Part shown: positions 55,301 to 63,279 of the stretch, piece after piece | Layout of the letters: each line of letters opens with the position of its first letter | How positions within the stretch are numbered: position 1 is the first letter of the stretch | NCBI RefSeq assembly: GCF_003367505.1 | Contig: NZ_PXXX01000003.1 | Location: forward strand, 42,350 to 106,349 | Direction: 5' to 3' | Length of the DNA: 64,000 nucleotides | Source: Lysinibacillus capsici | GTDB lineage: Bacteria > Bacillota > Bacilli > Bacillales_A > Planococcaceae | The notes under the pieces: model-generated | Databases searched by the model: none | The model's input: the letters and a program-made list of their open reading frames with translations, nothing else | What the model was told of the DNA's origin: nothing | Program-made: the position numbers and the translations under genes

Positions 55301-56857
55301 GATTCAGAAATAATTCCATTGTTAGAAAGTTTAGAAGAATTTTATTTAGATGAACAACAATCTATTGAAGATAAAAACCAAATTATTAATTATGTTATTA
55401 AACAATTTGAGTACTTAAATAAAGAGGATCAATTGGCTTTATTAGCTCAGCAGTTAACTATAAAAAAGCGTCAAAAGAATCCACAACAGCTGCATTATGT
55501 TTGTAATAATTATAACCTTTATCAATATATTCTGGAAAAAGAATACAGTATCGTTCACTTAGAATGTGATGCTCAAAAAGAAGTCATATATAAAAATATT
55601 GCAAGTGAATTTTCTCTGAGAAATGTTGAAGATTATGGAAAAGTATCAGCGGATGAATATTCATTATTGACCGAAGAAGAAAAATCGATATTAATTCAAC
55701 TATTTAAATCGCAGTTTGAAGAATTAGATTTTATTGAATCATCCAGATTAAAGCGTTTGTTCGATCCTTATGGTGGTATTGAACAAGTCGTCGAAAACAT
55801 TGTTTATACAAATAAAATCCATAAAAAGATTTTTGAATTCGAGATTAATAGCAGTTTGCCATTATACGATACGAGAGAGAAAAGATTTTATGTTGAAGAA
55901 AACTTACACGTTTTTGAAATAGCTGCTCAATGGATAGCATTTCTTGAATTTTCACCATACAAAAGTACGTTAAGAGATTACGAATACTATTATAAAGAAA
56001 TTATTAAAAAAGAACAGGCTGTAAAAAAATCTAAGAAATCAACCGCTTCTTTAAAAGAAAGCTCAGCAACCAAAGAAGAATTAAACTTAGAAGAAGAACC
56101 AATTGTTGTGCATGAGCAGCAAAGTAAAAAATCAATTGAACATAAAGTAGATCATGAAGAAGCTTCAGATAAAGTTGTTAAAGTGGTCGTAGAAGAATCT
56201 CTTGACGGAACGAGTACAGAAGAAAATATCCAATCCGTGGCAAACTTATTAATGAATGCATTACAACGTGAAAAAAACGGTGAAGTTGCGGCTACATATG
56301 AACCATGGAAAACTGCAACAGATCCAGAACAGCATTTAGCTAGTATAGCCATTTTAAAAGAACGTACTACTGAACAATTAAAAGTTGGTTCAGTAAAAAA
56401 AGAAGTAAGAGAACGTGCGAAAAAAATAAAGTCAAATATACAATACGTTGATACGACTGCACCTGACCCAAAGAAATATTTAATTCAAGAGTATGAAGGT
56501 CGCTGTCAAGTTTGTGCTACGCGTTTAATGATTGGACCTAGTCAATATTATATCGAAGTATATCGTTTAGTAGAATACAAGGAAGGCCATGCGTGGCATA
56601 ATCAACCATTTAACATTTTAGGTCTTTGCCCGAACTGTCATGCACTTATGAAGCACGGACAGCAGTTAAATTTAACAGCTATTCTTGATGAAGCAAAGGC
56701 TTTTTTATTACAAGAAACAGCTCCACAAGAAATAGAATTATATAACGGGGACTTCTATGACATCCCGTGCGAAATTAATGGAGAAGCGAGTTCAATTGTT
56801 ATTTCGCAGCAACATTTGAATTATTTTGCGATGTTGATTGAGGTAGATGAAGAATAG
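52313..56857 (+). CDS. Giant protein with sacsin/GHKL-type ATPase and C-terminal HNH-like domain
   Basis: The 1514-aa product begins with a GHKL ATPase of sacsin type: N-box LLELIQNADDA (Asn69), YNESGFSMQDI (G1), and GEKGIGFKSVF (G2, residues 127-136). A long middle part is unrecognised. Residues about 1250-1320 are Lys/Glu/Ser-rich and probably disordered. The C-terminus has CQVC (1398-1401) and CPNCH (1439-1443) with intervening histidines, a zinc-HNH nuclease pattern. GHKL domains switch by ATP binding; here it could gate DNA cutting. Ribosome site AAGGGAG overlaps the upstream stop. Activity is inferred. Confidence 0.78.
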   Translation: MQNPAEFESKLRQLEEQFFEAKPGKEALEFLRIRREFESHVPGYMNSLKVLSDTTYEDRKHFLLELIQNADDATYDTQPAIHFKIYNDYFAISYNESGFSMQDIFAITDTGGSTKTTSKLGANSFIGEKGIGFKSVFALAKEVHIHSGPWHFKLDNKSYIVPTILENESFTEGTELKVYFKESESIEIIADELRKLLSERLESFLFLQQLTHFILSDYRSNETKTYTLNIEKNSDLIKLTAEPVGIERQYLVYEDELEFSPDLVKSRWERLTADKPLKRTLKMAVLLNAYNLGIEEGRLFCYLPTEVTLPVPIFLQVDGHLKADRERLHDPQANEWNRYLLEYLPTFFKKAYSQLRFNNSIQYSFPDLIPIQKGGSQLAPVLERFMEILKEMEWVKTSSGWKTPKQTVLATPLWSDMFSKDDSLQGHAEKSIYRSFISEDWQGISRWEPVWKFYKIEEIDITQSVITLEKRPLSSEILGDASLLTKLYQKLYDGIRSYYSWSDIRSRIKNALIFPIENQGFKAFFQLKNASKIYWLSNRMRRNHGLHLINDIAIIDYNYTMQPTSIDEPEQQLIAKRNEALRMLLKEIKVEELNEDTILRSIQIPYLTRQYEKWTREIVDNRIQVLFTVFDAYRAKRSSKDENYLKVLAELREMKVLVDNKYMKKLSNVILPIKLQLKNGDDAYNNSGLIEFELPGYWYIPESKIEQSGERLDQYYMEIRDFLVSCGIANSPQFFFKEMKYDTAADFYNANPKLFGDWKEKNSNDYTSRNSITLQNVILDQATRELFINEKATIEVEQRLYQVWQKNYLNHIGYIEGSNYNEPTPPGFLKTMYHRQRSEKKLLLEDDLWGGLDSYFIPLTTEDERLTNASKAFRLKSVRGLNKALDFWDIVHESPTKYNTFYLETLKVKKLAIKEINQAWRVATPEQWDDLFAATNELANNQVDLTELRIIDKNTRQLRSIFDFKLGAEINEATPYIEQQYGTVGRSLGEKLQLQMDSEIIPLLESLEEFYLDEQQSIEDKNQIINYVIKQFEYLNKEDQLALLAQQLTIKKRQKNPQQLHYVCNNYNLYQYILEKEYSIVHLECDAQKEVIYKNIASEFSLRNVEDYGKVSADEYSLLTEEEKSILIQLFKSQFEELDFIESSRLKRLFDPYGGIEQVVENIVYTNKIHKKIFEFEINSSLPLYDTREKRFYVEENLHVFEIAAQWIAFLEFSPYKSTLRDYEYYYKEIIKKEQAVKKSKKSTASLKESSATKEELNLEEEPIVVHEQQSKKSIEHKVDHEEASDKVVKVVVEESLDGTSTEENIQSVANLLMNALQREKNGEVAATYEPWKTATDPEQHLASIAILKERTTEQLKVGSVKKEVRERAKKIKSNIQYVDTTAPDPKKYLIQEYEGRCQVCATRLMIGPSQYYIEVYRLVEYKEGHAWHNQPFNILGLCPNCHALMKHGQQLNLTAILDEAKAFLLQETAPQEIELYNGDFYDIPCEINGEASSIVISQQHLNYFAMLIEVDEE

Positions 56858-57004
56858 GTAGCTGAAAAAGAAAAAAGATTCATTATAAGGTATATCAAAT
56901 CTTATATAACAAAAATTAGGCGTATCATTTTATTGGTACGCTCATATTTAAAAGTTTTTGTATACTGCTAGATTATATGATGATAAGGATAGTAGGGGGA
57001 AATT

Positions 57005-58072
57005 ATGTCGCAAAAATTACAAGAAATTTTGTTAGAAATTAACCCAAGCTTAGCTGAACTTACACAAGATATCGAAAAGCTTATTTTTGTTTCACCAAGA
57101 GCAGCAATGCAAACCACGCGCACTATGGCGGAAACTTTAGTTCGTGAAGTGGCAAAATTGGAAGAGCTTGAAGGCAGCGAGTTAAATTTTGGCGAATTAC
57201 AAATGAAGTTAAAAAATGAAGGCATCCTTACAACCACTACGGATAATGCCATTCATTTCGTGCGTCGTCAAGGAAACACTGCAAGTCATGATGGGATGCG
57301 GAAAATGCTTATACGAGAGGCATTGACAGGTTGGGAATATCAACATGTGATTTTGACATGGTTTATCGAAACGTATGCTTCACCAGATATTGAAGTGCCA
57401 GAATATATGGAGCCAGTGCCTGAGAAGAGTGCTGGTGATCGTGATGATTTAATTAATCATATTGAAGCATTAATGCAGACCTTTGTACAAAAACAGCCGT
57501 CGCAAGAAAAGGTTGTTGTCGAGCAAAAAGTTAGTCGTAAAATTTATTATAAAGATCAATTTATTGAGGTTCCGAATTTTTTACGTGATGCCTTTTTATT
57601 ACCGCAACGTTTCCCAAAGTCTACTACGTTTTTAATTCGTTTAAATGGCGAGCAGCAGGCACGTATTATGAGTGAACTCCCGTATCAACTGGATGGTTTA
57701 CATCAGCATGTTAAGCGCTTTAAAGAAGCGAATGATGCGTGCTTTTTCGAGGAATTGCAATTATTCATTGAAGAAGAGGAAAAACGTAAAATTCTGATGG
57801 AACAGTACCAAGGCGAAATTTTGCTATTTTACAAATCAGATTTTGTTATTTTAACAGAGGCTTTAGGTAATATTGCCTTAACGAAGGATAACTTTCCAGG
57901 TCAAACCAGCTTGCTGAACTCGTTGCTAGAGCAAGGGTTCCAGCATGTGAGGGATTTCCCGAAAGAGCTAGTATTATTAGGTAAGTACCGAAATGTCGGT
58001 GAGACGGCATTAGCGAATTTGTTTAACCAGTTGAAGGTAAAATCTATGGAGCCTATTCCAAGTGAAATTTAG
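57005..58072 (+). CDS. DUF4145-like protein
   Basis: The 355-aa protein has an N-terminal helical domain like DUF4145 (SPRAAMQTTRTMAETLVREVAK, then FVRRQGNTASHDGM), a family often joined to restriction and defence proteins. The C-terminal half is unrecognised except for a possible helix-hairpin-helix (LGKYRNVGETALANLFNQL), which would bind DNA non-specifically. The start follows AGGGGG. A 147-bp gap with a weak hairpin (GCGTA/TACGC near 56930) separates it from the GHKL gene, so it may have its own promoter. Confidence 0.65.
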   Translation: MSQKLQEILLEINPSLAELTQDIEKLIFVSPRAAMQTTRTMAETLVREVAKLEELEGSELNFGELQMKLKNEGILTTTTDNAIHFVRRQGNTASHDGMRKMLIREALTGWEYQHVILTWFIETYASPDIEVPEYMEPVPEKSAGDRDDLINHIEALMQTFVQKQPSQEKVVVEQKVSRKIYYKDQFIEVPNFLRDAFLLPQRFPKSTTFLIRLNGEQQARIMSELPYQLDGLHQHVKRFKEANDACFFEELQLFIEEEEKRKILMEQYQGEILLFYKSDFVILTEALGNIALTKDNFPGQTSLLNSLLEQGFQHVRDFPKELVLLGKYRNVGETALANLFNQLKVKSMEPIPSEI

Positions 58073-58253
58073 TGTTTTTTTATCGTTCTTTTTGTACGAA
58101 GCTTTTTTAAAGTTTCTAAAATACTTTCTGAATGATTTTTATTAATGATATTAGTAACCACTTTCGGCTTTATTGGTTAATCTGATCACGAAAAAACTGC
58201 ACCAGCAATTATTAGATGTGTCAAACAATTGCGTTGCAGTTCATAGGTGAATT

Positions 58254-58763
58254 TTAAAGTTTTGTAGAAGGCCATTGGAATTGATTTTTGTAAAATTTAT
58301 TTCTAAGTCGCTTTAAATCAGTTTCCCAAATTGTGATTGCAACGGAATCTGGTTTTCTACCTTTTAAACGTTTAGTATTAGTAGCTAATGTATACGCCAC
58401 ATTTTTTAACCCGAATTGTCTAACGGCTTTGCACAGTATATTCCATTTTGTATTTTTATCTAATTCATGATGGTAGCCTAAAGATTTTAGATTGCTTTCT
58501 TGTTGTAAAAGTATTACCTCCTGATGTTGATGAATTAGAAATTTCAGTAGATGGCCATTTAAAATCGGGATATCCAGAAAATTTTAAATGTAAGGGTGAG
58601 AATTTCTCTTTATATGTTACTAAATCTTTTTCGGTAATGTAGGCTTTACTGTTTTTCGAATCAACCAAGGTTATTAAATTGTGCTAAAAATAGATCTTCA
58701 TAGTTAAATAAATATGTCATACCAAAATAAATAAGCAAGTTCCTTGTCGGTTATTGTATATAT
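58254..58763 (-). pseudogene. Decayed accessory gene
   Basis: Minus-strand frames in succession encode TDKELAYLFWYDIF, FNYEDLFLAQFNNLG, a stretch from ATG 58668 (MVDSKNSKAYITEK...FKWPSTEIS), and a final part VILLQQESNLKSLGYHHELDKNTKWN...KRLKGRKPDSVAITIWETDLKRLRNKFY with a stop at 58254-58256. Several frame changes and stops separate the pieces. The last piece has the look of a helical DNA-element protein but I cannot name the family. 58073-58253 holds no gene. Confidence 0.5.
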
Positions 58764-58830
58764 TTTATATAGTTCCTATCAATAGTAACTATATAGTTGA
58801 GCAGTTAGCAGATTATGAATTAGTTAAATC

Positions 58831-58873
58831 ACACAGCAATCACTTCAACTCTGTAACGATTGCTGTGTTTTTA
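58831..58873. terminator. Hairpin terminator between pseudogene and the small wHTH-like gene
   Basis: ACACAGCAATC (58831-58841) and GATTGCTGTGT (58858-58868) form an 11-bp stem followed by TTTTATTATT on the plus strand. It is also just downstream of the minus-strand gene that stops at 58877. Confidence 0.7.
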
Positions 58874-58876
58874 TTA

Positions 58877-59254
58877 TTACATGAAAATTTTCGGGTTGAT
58901 AGTTATAAACTGTTTACGGCCAGAAACGCCAGCATATTGAAAGCTGATATAACCTTTTTTGTTCAGATAACGTAATAGCTCATTTAGATTAGCGGCCTTT
59001 TTAGCGATTCGTCGTGATTTTTTTGACACGCTTTCACGAGAAATGTGAATCACCTCTTCCTCTTTTACTAAAAATTGCATGATTAATAAAAGCGTATTTG
59101 CCTTTACACAAAGTTCTTCTGATTGATGGATTTGTTGCAATTCTGGCCAAACTTCCTCTGTAGTTTTTAAGTTATCGTCAGCATCTAAATAAAAGAAGTG
59201 CTGATGGTTTAATTGCAATGATTGAACATCAAAAGTTAGTCGTACGTGGTTCAT
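58877..59254 (-). CDS. Hypothetical 125-aa protein, winged-helix-like C-terminus
   Basis: The frame begins at ATG 59252-59254, 9 bases after GGAGG; a longer TTG start overlaps the ribosome site. The N-terminal half is hydrophilic with no known motif. The C-terminal half (RIAKKAANLNELLRYLNKKGYISFQYAG...KQFITINPK) has the helix plus beta-wing look of a small DNA-binding domain. It is divergent from a ribbon-helix-helix gene, which suggests a regulatory or partition pair. No family recognised. Confidence 0.6.
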   Translation of the reverse strand: MNHVRLTFDVQSLQLNHQHFFYLDADDNLKTTEEVWPELQQIHQSEELCVKANTLLLIMQFLVKEEEVIHISRESVSKKSRRIAKKAANLNELLRYLNKKGYISFQYAGVSGRKQFITINPKIFM

Positions 59255-59414
59255 AGCGACATTCCTCCCCAAAATTTTTAATATTCTACTACAGGATTTT
59301 TCATATTCGAATAGTGAATTACGATAAAATAAATATTTATTTTGAGGAATCTGCTCTAAGAATTTTCAAAGTATGAAGCTAAGATGATTAAAAGAAGAAA
59401 AGGAGATGATTGCA

Positions 59415-59972
59415 ATGCTAAAAAAAGAGCATTTCATTCAGAACAAATTAAACAGTAATTCAGAAGAAACACAGTTGGAAGATACGTTTCAAGCAGAAGA
59501 AAAGCAAGTTGTAACAATCAGAGAAGTAGTATCATTATTAAATGAAAATGAAACAATTGAGCATGTTGCACAAAAGTTAGAGATGCGTACAAATGTATTA
59601 GCAAGCAAATTAGCTAACGCAGCTGTTAAGTTGAATGAAGAAAGTAAATGGGTATATCTTGGGGAAAATGAAAATGAGTCATTAGCACGTAATATTTATA
59701 AAAAAATTTATGTGAAGCCCTATGATCAAAAATATGTTCAATCAAGTGAGAATGTAGAAAATGATAGGGAAAATGAAAAGGTAGCGGATTTAGATTACGA
59801 ATTATATAAAGACAGCCTGAATGTAAAAGCAACAGTAGATAAAAAATCCGTGTTATTTGAAGAAAAACTTTATGAAGAGCTAAAAGAATTGAGTCAAAAA
59901 AAATCGATTAAAGTGAGTAACCTGATTAATACATTAATCAAAAAAGGACTAAATTACTATGATTTAAGGTAA
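59415..59972 (+). CDS. Protein with C-terminal ribbon-helix-helix-like domain
   Basis: The 185-aa protein starts at ATG 59415, 9 bases from AAAGGAG (ATG 59406 is too close). The first half contains a possible helix-turn-helix (VVSLLNENETIEHVAQKLEMRTNVLASKLANAAVKL). The C-terminal 45 residues (KKSVLFEEKLYEELKELSQKKSIKVSNLINTLIKKGLNYY) match a ribbon-helix-helix pattern as in CopG/ParG. It may control copy number, partition or transcription of the element. A strong terminator follows. Confidence 0.6.
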   Translation: MLKKEHFIQNKLNSNSEETQLEDTFQAEEKQVVTIREVVSLLNENETIEHVAQKLEMRTNVLASKLANAAVKLNEESKWVYLGENENESLARNIYKKIYVKPYDQKYVQSSENVENDRENEKVADLDYELYKDSLNVKATVDKKSVLFEEKLYEELKELSQKKSIKVSNLINTLIKKGLNYYDLR

Positions 59973-59976
59973 ATAG

Positions 59977-60010
59977 TATCCCTCTTGCACTCAACGTGAG
60001 AGGGATTTTT
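59977..60010 (+). terminator. Terminator after the RHH-like gene
   Basis: ATCCCTCT (59977-59984) and AGAGGGAT (59998-60005) form an 8-bp stem with a 13-nt loop, followed by TTTTTT. Confidence 0.85.
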
Positions 60011-60195
60011 TAATGCTATTTAAGTGGCACACTGAAATGGCAATTAAACTTAAATATTCACTTTAAAAGCAACACACACTCTAATTAAACAAAAAGCAAC
60101 GATTAGTAATTATTTTAAATGTATTAATGGCGATATTTTTAGTGTTTTTGAAATGCTGTTAACACTTACTGGTTCAAGGTTTTGGCGGGTTTAAA

Positions 60196-60220
60196 GGGTT
60201 ACCCACAGAGAGTGTAACCC
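60196..60220. repeat. Inverted repeat in the gap before the replication-relaxation gene
   Basis: GGGTTAC (60196-60202) and GTAACCC (60214-60220) are complementary around an 11-nt centre, in a 333-bp non-coding stretch (60011-60343) whose only other feature is the terminator at 60325-60340. It may be an operator or an origin structure. Confidence 0.35.
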
Positions 60221-60317
60221 GTTTGTGCCTTCAAGGTAACCAATTTTATGAAATTGCCTTGATTTTCAAAGTGCTATTGAAGTCCTTGCAAAATCCTGTT
60301 TCACGGAAATGAAGTAA

Positions 60318-60341
60318 AAAAGATGGTTCATAATTGAACCA
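60318..60341 (-). terminator. Terminator of the replication-relaxation gene
   Basis: GGTTCA (60325-60330) and TGAACC (60335-60340) form a short stem with loop TAAT; on the minus strand ATCTTTTTTAC follows. It is 4 bases after the stop codon. Confidence 0.75.
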
Positions 60342-60343
60342 CC

Positions 60344-61855
60344 CTAAATTGTTATCTCAAGAATACTGCTATATGGAAGCTGCTTTTTACTTTCGTTGAA
60401 TAATTTTGGAGTGTCATATTTGCCAATGAAGTTTGAGAGAGAAATGAACAACATATTAGATGTATCCATCGCGAATGCATTTTTTGAATTAGCTTTATTT
60501 TTTCTAAGAATATCATTAGAAAATTCGCCAGTATCGAGATATACTACCAAAATTTTTGTGAAGCGATTAAAGTATCGCCCACTATTAATACCTTCAGCTA
60601 AAATAGCTAATTGTTCACCTTTTTTAACATTACCTTCCTCCATAAAGAAGGGAATTAGTAATTGAGCAGTAGAATGTTCACGATTTGTGTATACTAATGT
60701 TTTTTCGGGGATATATCCATCTTGCAGAAAGTATTTTTTTTGTAGTATTAAATCTTTATCTAGATAACCAAATACCCAATCTGAAAATTGTAAGTCTCTT
60801 TTCTGGATAAAAGCATCAACCAATTGAAGAAGCAAGAAGCTTTCATCCGGAATGAATCCTGCAATTTTTCTGAAAAATGCTTTCAAAAACTCAGTAGCTC
60901 TACTGAATTTAATCACATACATTTCAAACTGCCAATTTTTAAATTCTGAAAAACGTGCAATTTCTTGTTTTACATTAGCTATACGTGTTGTACAATTCTG
61001 ATAAGCTCGCGTTAAAACAGAGTCTTTACGATTATCTACCATTATAAATAAGACATGATAGTTTGCTGAGTCGATTTCTTTCTTGTTAAGCTGTGGCTGC
61101 AATCGTGATAACTTTCCCTCGAAAGACGAATCATTCCCACTTTTCGGTTTCCGAATTTGCTCATTTCCACAGTCAATCTCTAAATGCAGGTAGTGTCCTT
61201 CTATTTCGAAGAGCCAATCTGCAATGACTTCTGTATCTGTTACCTTATAAGGATTAATTGATGTTAGTAAGGTTTTTTCATATTCTATAATAGTGTTATC
61301 ATATTTTGTAAAATGTATTAGCTTATCTTCACCAAGGTGTTTTGTTTTATAAATCAAAACAGGGTCTGTTAGGTTGTTTAAAGAAACATTAGGCTGAATA
61401 CCAACAAAATATAAGCCTTTAGCGTGATAAATTTGAGCGTTAGTACGTTTGCGATGATTAGCTATTACATCAAGTACGACCTCTCTAATTGCTAATGCAT
61501 GATCAGGTTTAGCCAGATTAAATGATTTTACTTTAGCTTTATCATTAACATAACCTAATTTTTTTAATACTGTTAAGCCCGCATTTGCCAATGAAATAAT
61601 AACAACAGAATGACCTGATTGCAGTGGAATTGATTTCTTTTTAATTAGTCCAGCTTGTAGCCATTTGCCTGTTTTTTTTCGAAAAGTAGCCGGATGAACT
61701 AATTGAACGAATGAATAAAACTGATACATTTGCGGCTGTGATAAAAAGTTATGCTCGTTTAAAAAAAGTAGGGCTTGAATTTCTGGATAACCCAATTCAA
61801 CGCGTTGCCCTTTGTTGTTGTAAATGAAATGTACTTTAAATTCTTTTGAATTCAT
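60344..61855 (-). CDS. Replication-relaxation family-like protein
   Basis: The 503-aa protein has a winged-helix start (about 20-110; EIQALLFLNEHNFLSQPQMYQF, GLIKKKSIPLQSGHSVVIISLANAGLTVLKKLG), then PDHALAIREVVLDVI and a nuclease-like core VIADWLFEIEGHYLHLEIDCGNE about 210-235. This order resembles the replication-relaxation (Replic_Relax) proteins of Gram-positive plasmids and integrative elements. The C-terminal 200 residues are not recognised. A role in element replication or transfer is inferred. The start follows AGGAAATC with weak spacing. Confidence 0.6.
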   Translation of the reverse strand: MNSKEFKVHFIYNNKGQRVELGYPEIQALLFLNEHNFLSQPQMYQFYSFVQLVHPATFRKKTGKWLQAGLIKKKSIPLQSGHSVVIISLANAGLTVLKKLGYVNDKAKVKSFNLAKPDHALAIREVVLDVIANHRKRTNAQIYHAKGLYFVGIQPNVSLNNLTDPVLIYKTKHLGEDKLIHFTKYDNTIIEYEKTLLTSINPYKVTDTEVIADWLFEIEGHYLHLEIDCGNEQIRKPKSGNDSSFEGKLSRLQPQLNKKEIDSANYHVLFIMVDNRKDSVLTRAYQNCTTRIANVKQEIARFSEFKNWQFEMYVIKFSRATEFLKAFFRKIAGFIPDESFLLLQLVDAFIQKRDLQFSDWVFGYLDKDLILQKKYFLQDGYIPEKTLVYTNREHSTAQLLIPFFMEEGNVKKGEQLAILAEGINSGRYFNRFTKILVVYLDTGEFSNDILRKNKANSKNAFAMDTSNMLFISLSNFIGKYDTPKLFNESKKQLPYSSILEITI

Positions 61856-62233
61856 GATGATTTCCTCCGTTTTAGGTTAGCAAATAGTTTTAAGCACACA
61901 ATCGTTTGCTAGTTAAATAGCATTGATAGTGAGCTTGAGGCTCTAATATTTTATTTGGCTTTACACATTATAGCCTCGTGAAAACCATATTCTAAGTACC
62001 TATTTAAAATGGGGATTCTCCAATTTAAGGACGTAATATTGCACATGAAGCAATAATTAGTTTTTTTTAAAAGTATTTTATTTGTGGTTTTTATCAAGGG
62101 TTTATTTTTGAATTCTTTTTAATGTACATTGCTTCTCGTAGTATAATCAACGATGCTTTTAATCGATCAGCAGTTGAAGCCCTTGATAGATAAGGCTTTA
62201 TAAGCAGTTCTGGTGGGAGCTTTTGATTTCCTA

Positions 62234-62269
62234 ATGGGTTTTGCTATGGGTTTTAAAATGGGGTTTGAT
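62234..62269 (+). repeat. Three tandem 12-bp repeats encoding MGFx
   Basis: ATGGGTTTTGCT, ATGGGTTTTAAA and ATGGGGTTTGAT start at 62234, 62246 and 62258. They lie in a short frame from GTG 62213 to TAA 62305 (30 codons; MGFAMGFKMGFD then INFEIEYVIGF). No convincing ribosome site. Confidence 0.5.
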
Positions 62270-62454
62270 ATTAATTTTGAAATTGAATATGTAATAGGTT
62301 TTTAAACCGCCGTACACCATTTTAGGGATTATCACTATAAAAATCCATTAGCAGATAAATCCATCAGCTATAGTGGAGCAATGGAATTTGCGGATTTTGA
62401 CATGCAAAGTATTGTTTGAAAGATTATCTAGCATCTTAAGGAGAGTAATTTTAT

Positions 62455-62502
62455 ATGCAATTAAGTGAGGGGGTTGCACATAAGGTTAGTTGACCTTTGT
62501 GC
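62455..62502 (+). promoter_or_regulatory. Possible leader peptide and hairpin
   Basis: AAGGAG (62438-62443) precedes ATG 62455, which opens a 12-codon frame MQLSEGVAHKVS with a stop at 62491-62493. A bulged stem GCACATAAGGT/ACCTTTGTGC (62476-62486, 62493-62502) overlaps its end. The shape is like a translation-attenuation leader, but no clear gene follows on this strand. Confidence 0.3.
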
Positions 62503-62642
62503 TTATTGATAAAATGCCGGCTAGACTTAACTAACTAGCACATACAGAATGTCGAAATTCAGGTGAGTGTAATTCTTTGTTGCCTGTCTAGTATGGGGTA
62601 GCCCAACCTTCAAAATGAAGGCTGGCTATAATATTAACTTAT

Positions 62643-63215
62643 TTAATTTTTATAATATGGTATGATTTTTAATTCCTTCGAATAGTTCATTTTTAATTCA
62701 GAGTCAATATAATCTCTTCTGCGAATTATTAAATTAGATATTTCGTAAAAAAATGTATAAGTAATTTTAAGATTTTGTTCATTAATAATTTCAATTTCTT
62801 GAATGGCCTCATTCAAAATTCTACATATGAATTCGTTATTGTAAAAGTTATCAAAACGATAGCGTAAGTTACCTTTTTCAATAAGTTTATTTCCACTTAA
62901 TGCAACTTCTATTAATTTATAATGTTGTTCCGAAAGATGGTTTTTAAAGCAAAGCAACTGCTCTTTAGATAAATTGATAACAAGATTTCCTAATACATCA
63001 TTATCAGAGTTTACCCACTTTATAAATTTATGGAGTGCATCAATTAAATCAATTAATATTGTATTAAAAAAAGTATCAAAATCAAACGATGATTTAACTA
63101 AAGCCACTTTGTTTGAGACTTTATCAATTATTGTATATGTAACTAAAGGACTATTAGCGAATGAATCATTCCCTAATAAAAAAATTCCATTAATATAATC
63201 GTTTTTATTACCCAT
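62643..63215 (-). CDS. Hypothetical protein, 190 aa
   Basis: No family is recognised. The product is rich in Asn, Ile and Lys, has no signal peptide or membrane helix, and appears mainly helical with a C-terminal segment YTFFYEISNLIIRRRDYIDSEL. ATG 63213-63215 follows AGAGGTGG by 4-5 bases. Its base composition is lower in GC than the defence genes. It lies 64 bases after another unknown gene in the same direction, so the two may form an operon that continues beyond the window. Confidence 0.6.
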   Translation of the reverse strand: MGNKNDYINGIFLLGNDSFANSPLVTYTIIDKVSNKVALVKSSFDFDTFFNTILIDLIDALHKFIKWVNSDNDVLGNLVINLSKEQLLCFKNHLSEQHYKLIEVALSGNKLIEKGNLRYRFDNFYNNEFICRILNEAIQEIEIINEQNLKITYTFFYEISNLIIRRRDYIDSELKMNYSKELKIIPYYKN

Positions 63216-63279
63216 TTTCCACCTCTAAAAATGATATTAAGTTAGTGAGTAGATCAATATAACTTTGCCTTACTAAATC

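Larger units (their letters stand above)
61856..62642. other. 787-bp stretch without a firm gene
   Basis: AT-rich sequence between two minus-strand genes. It holds a 12-bp tandem repeat at 62234-62269, a possible leader peptide with hairpin at 62455-62502, GCTAG/CTAGC around 62519-62538, and a hairpin CCTTC/GAAGG near 62610-62624 that may terminate the gene at 62643. It could contain a transfer or replication origin, but no known motif is seen. Confidence 0.4.

Noticed and set aside
58448..58975. Plus-strand frames of 64-73 codons
   Set aside because: They lie opposite the decayed minus-strand gene and the terminator, lack ribosome sites and have unlikely composition.
61856..62642. Second tmRNA 3' end (attR) within the right part of the window
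   Set aside because: I scanned for CCGTCTCC and GGTTCGACTCC and saw no copy, so the right boundary is left open.
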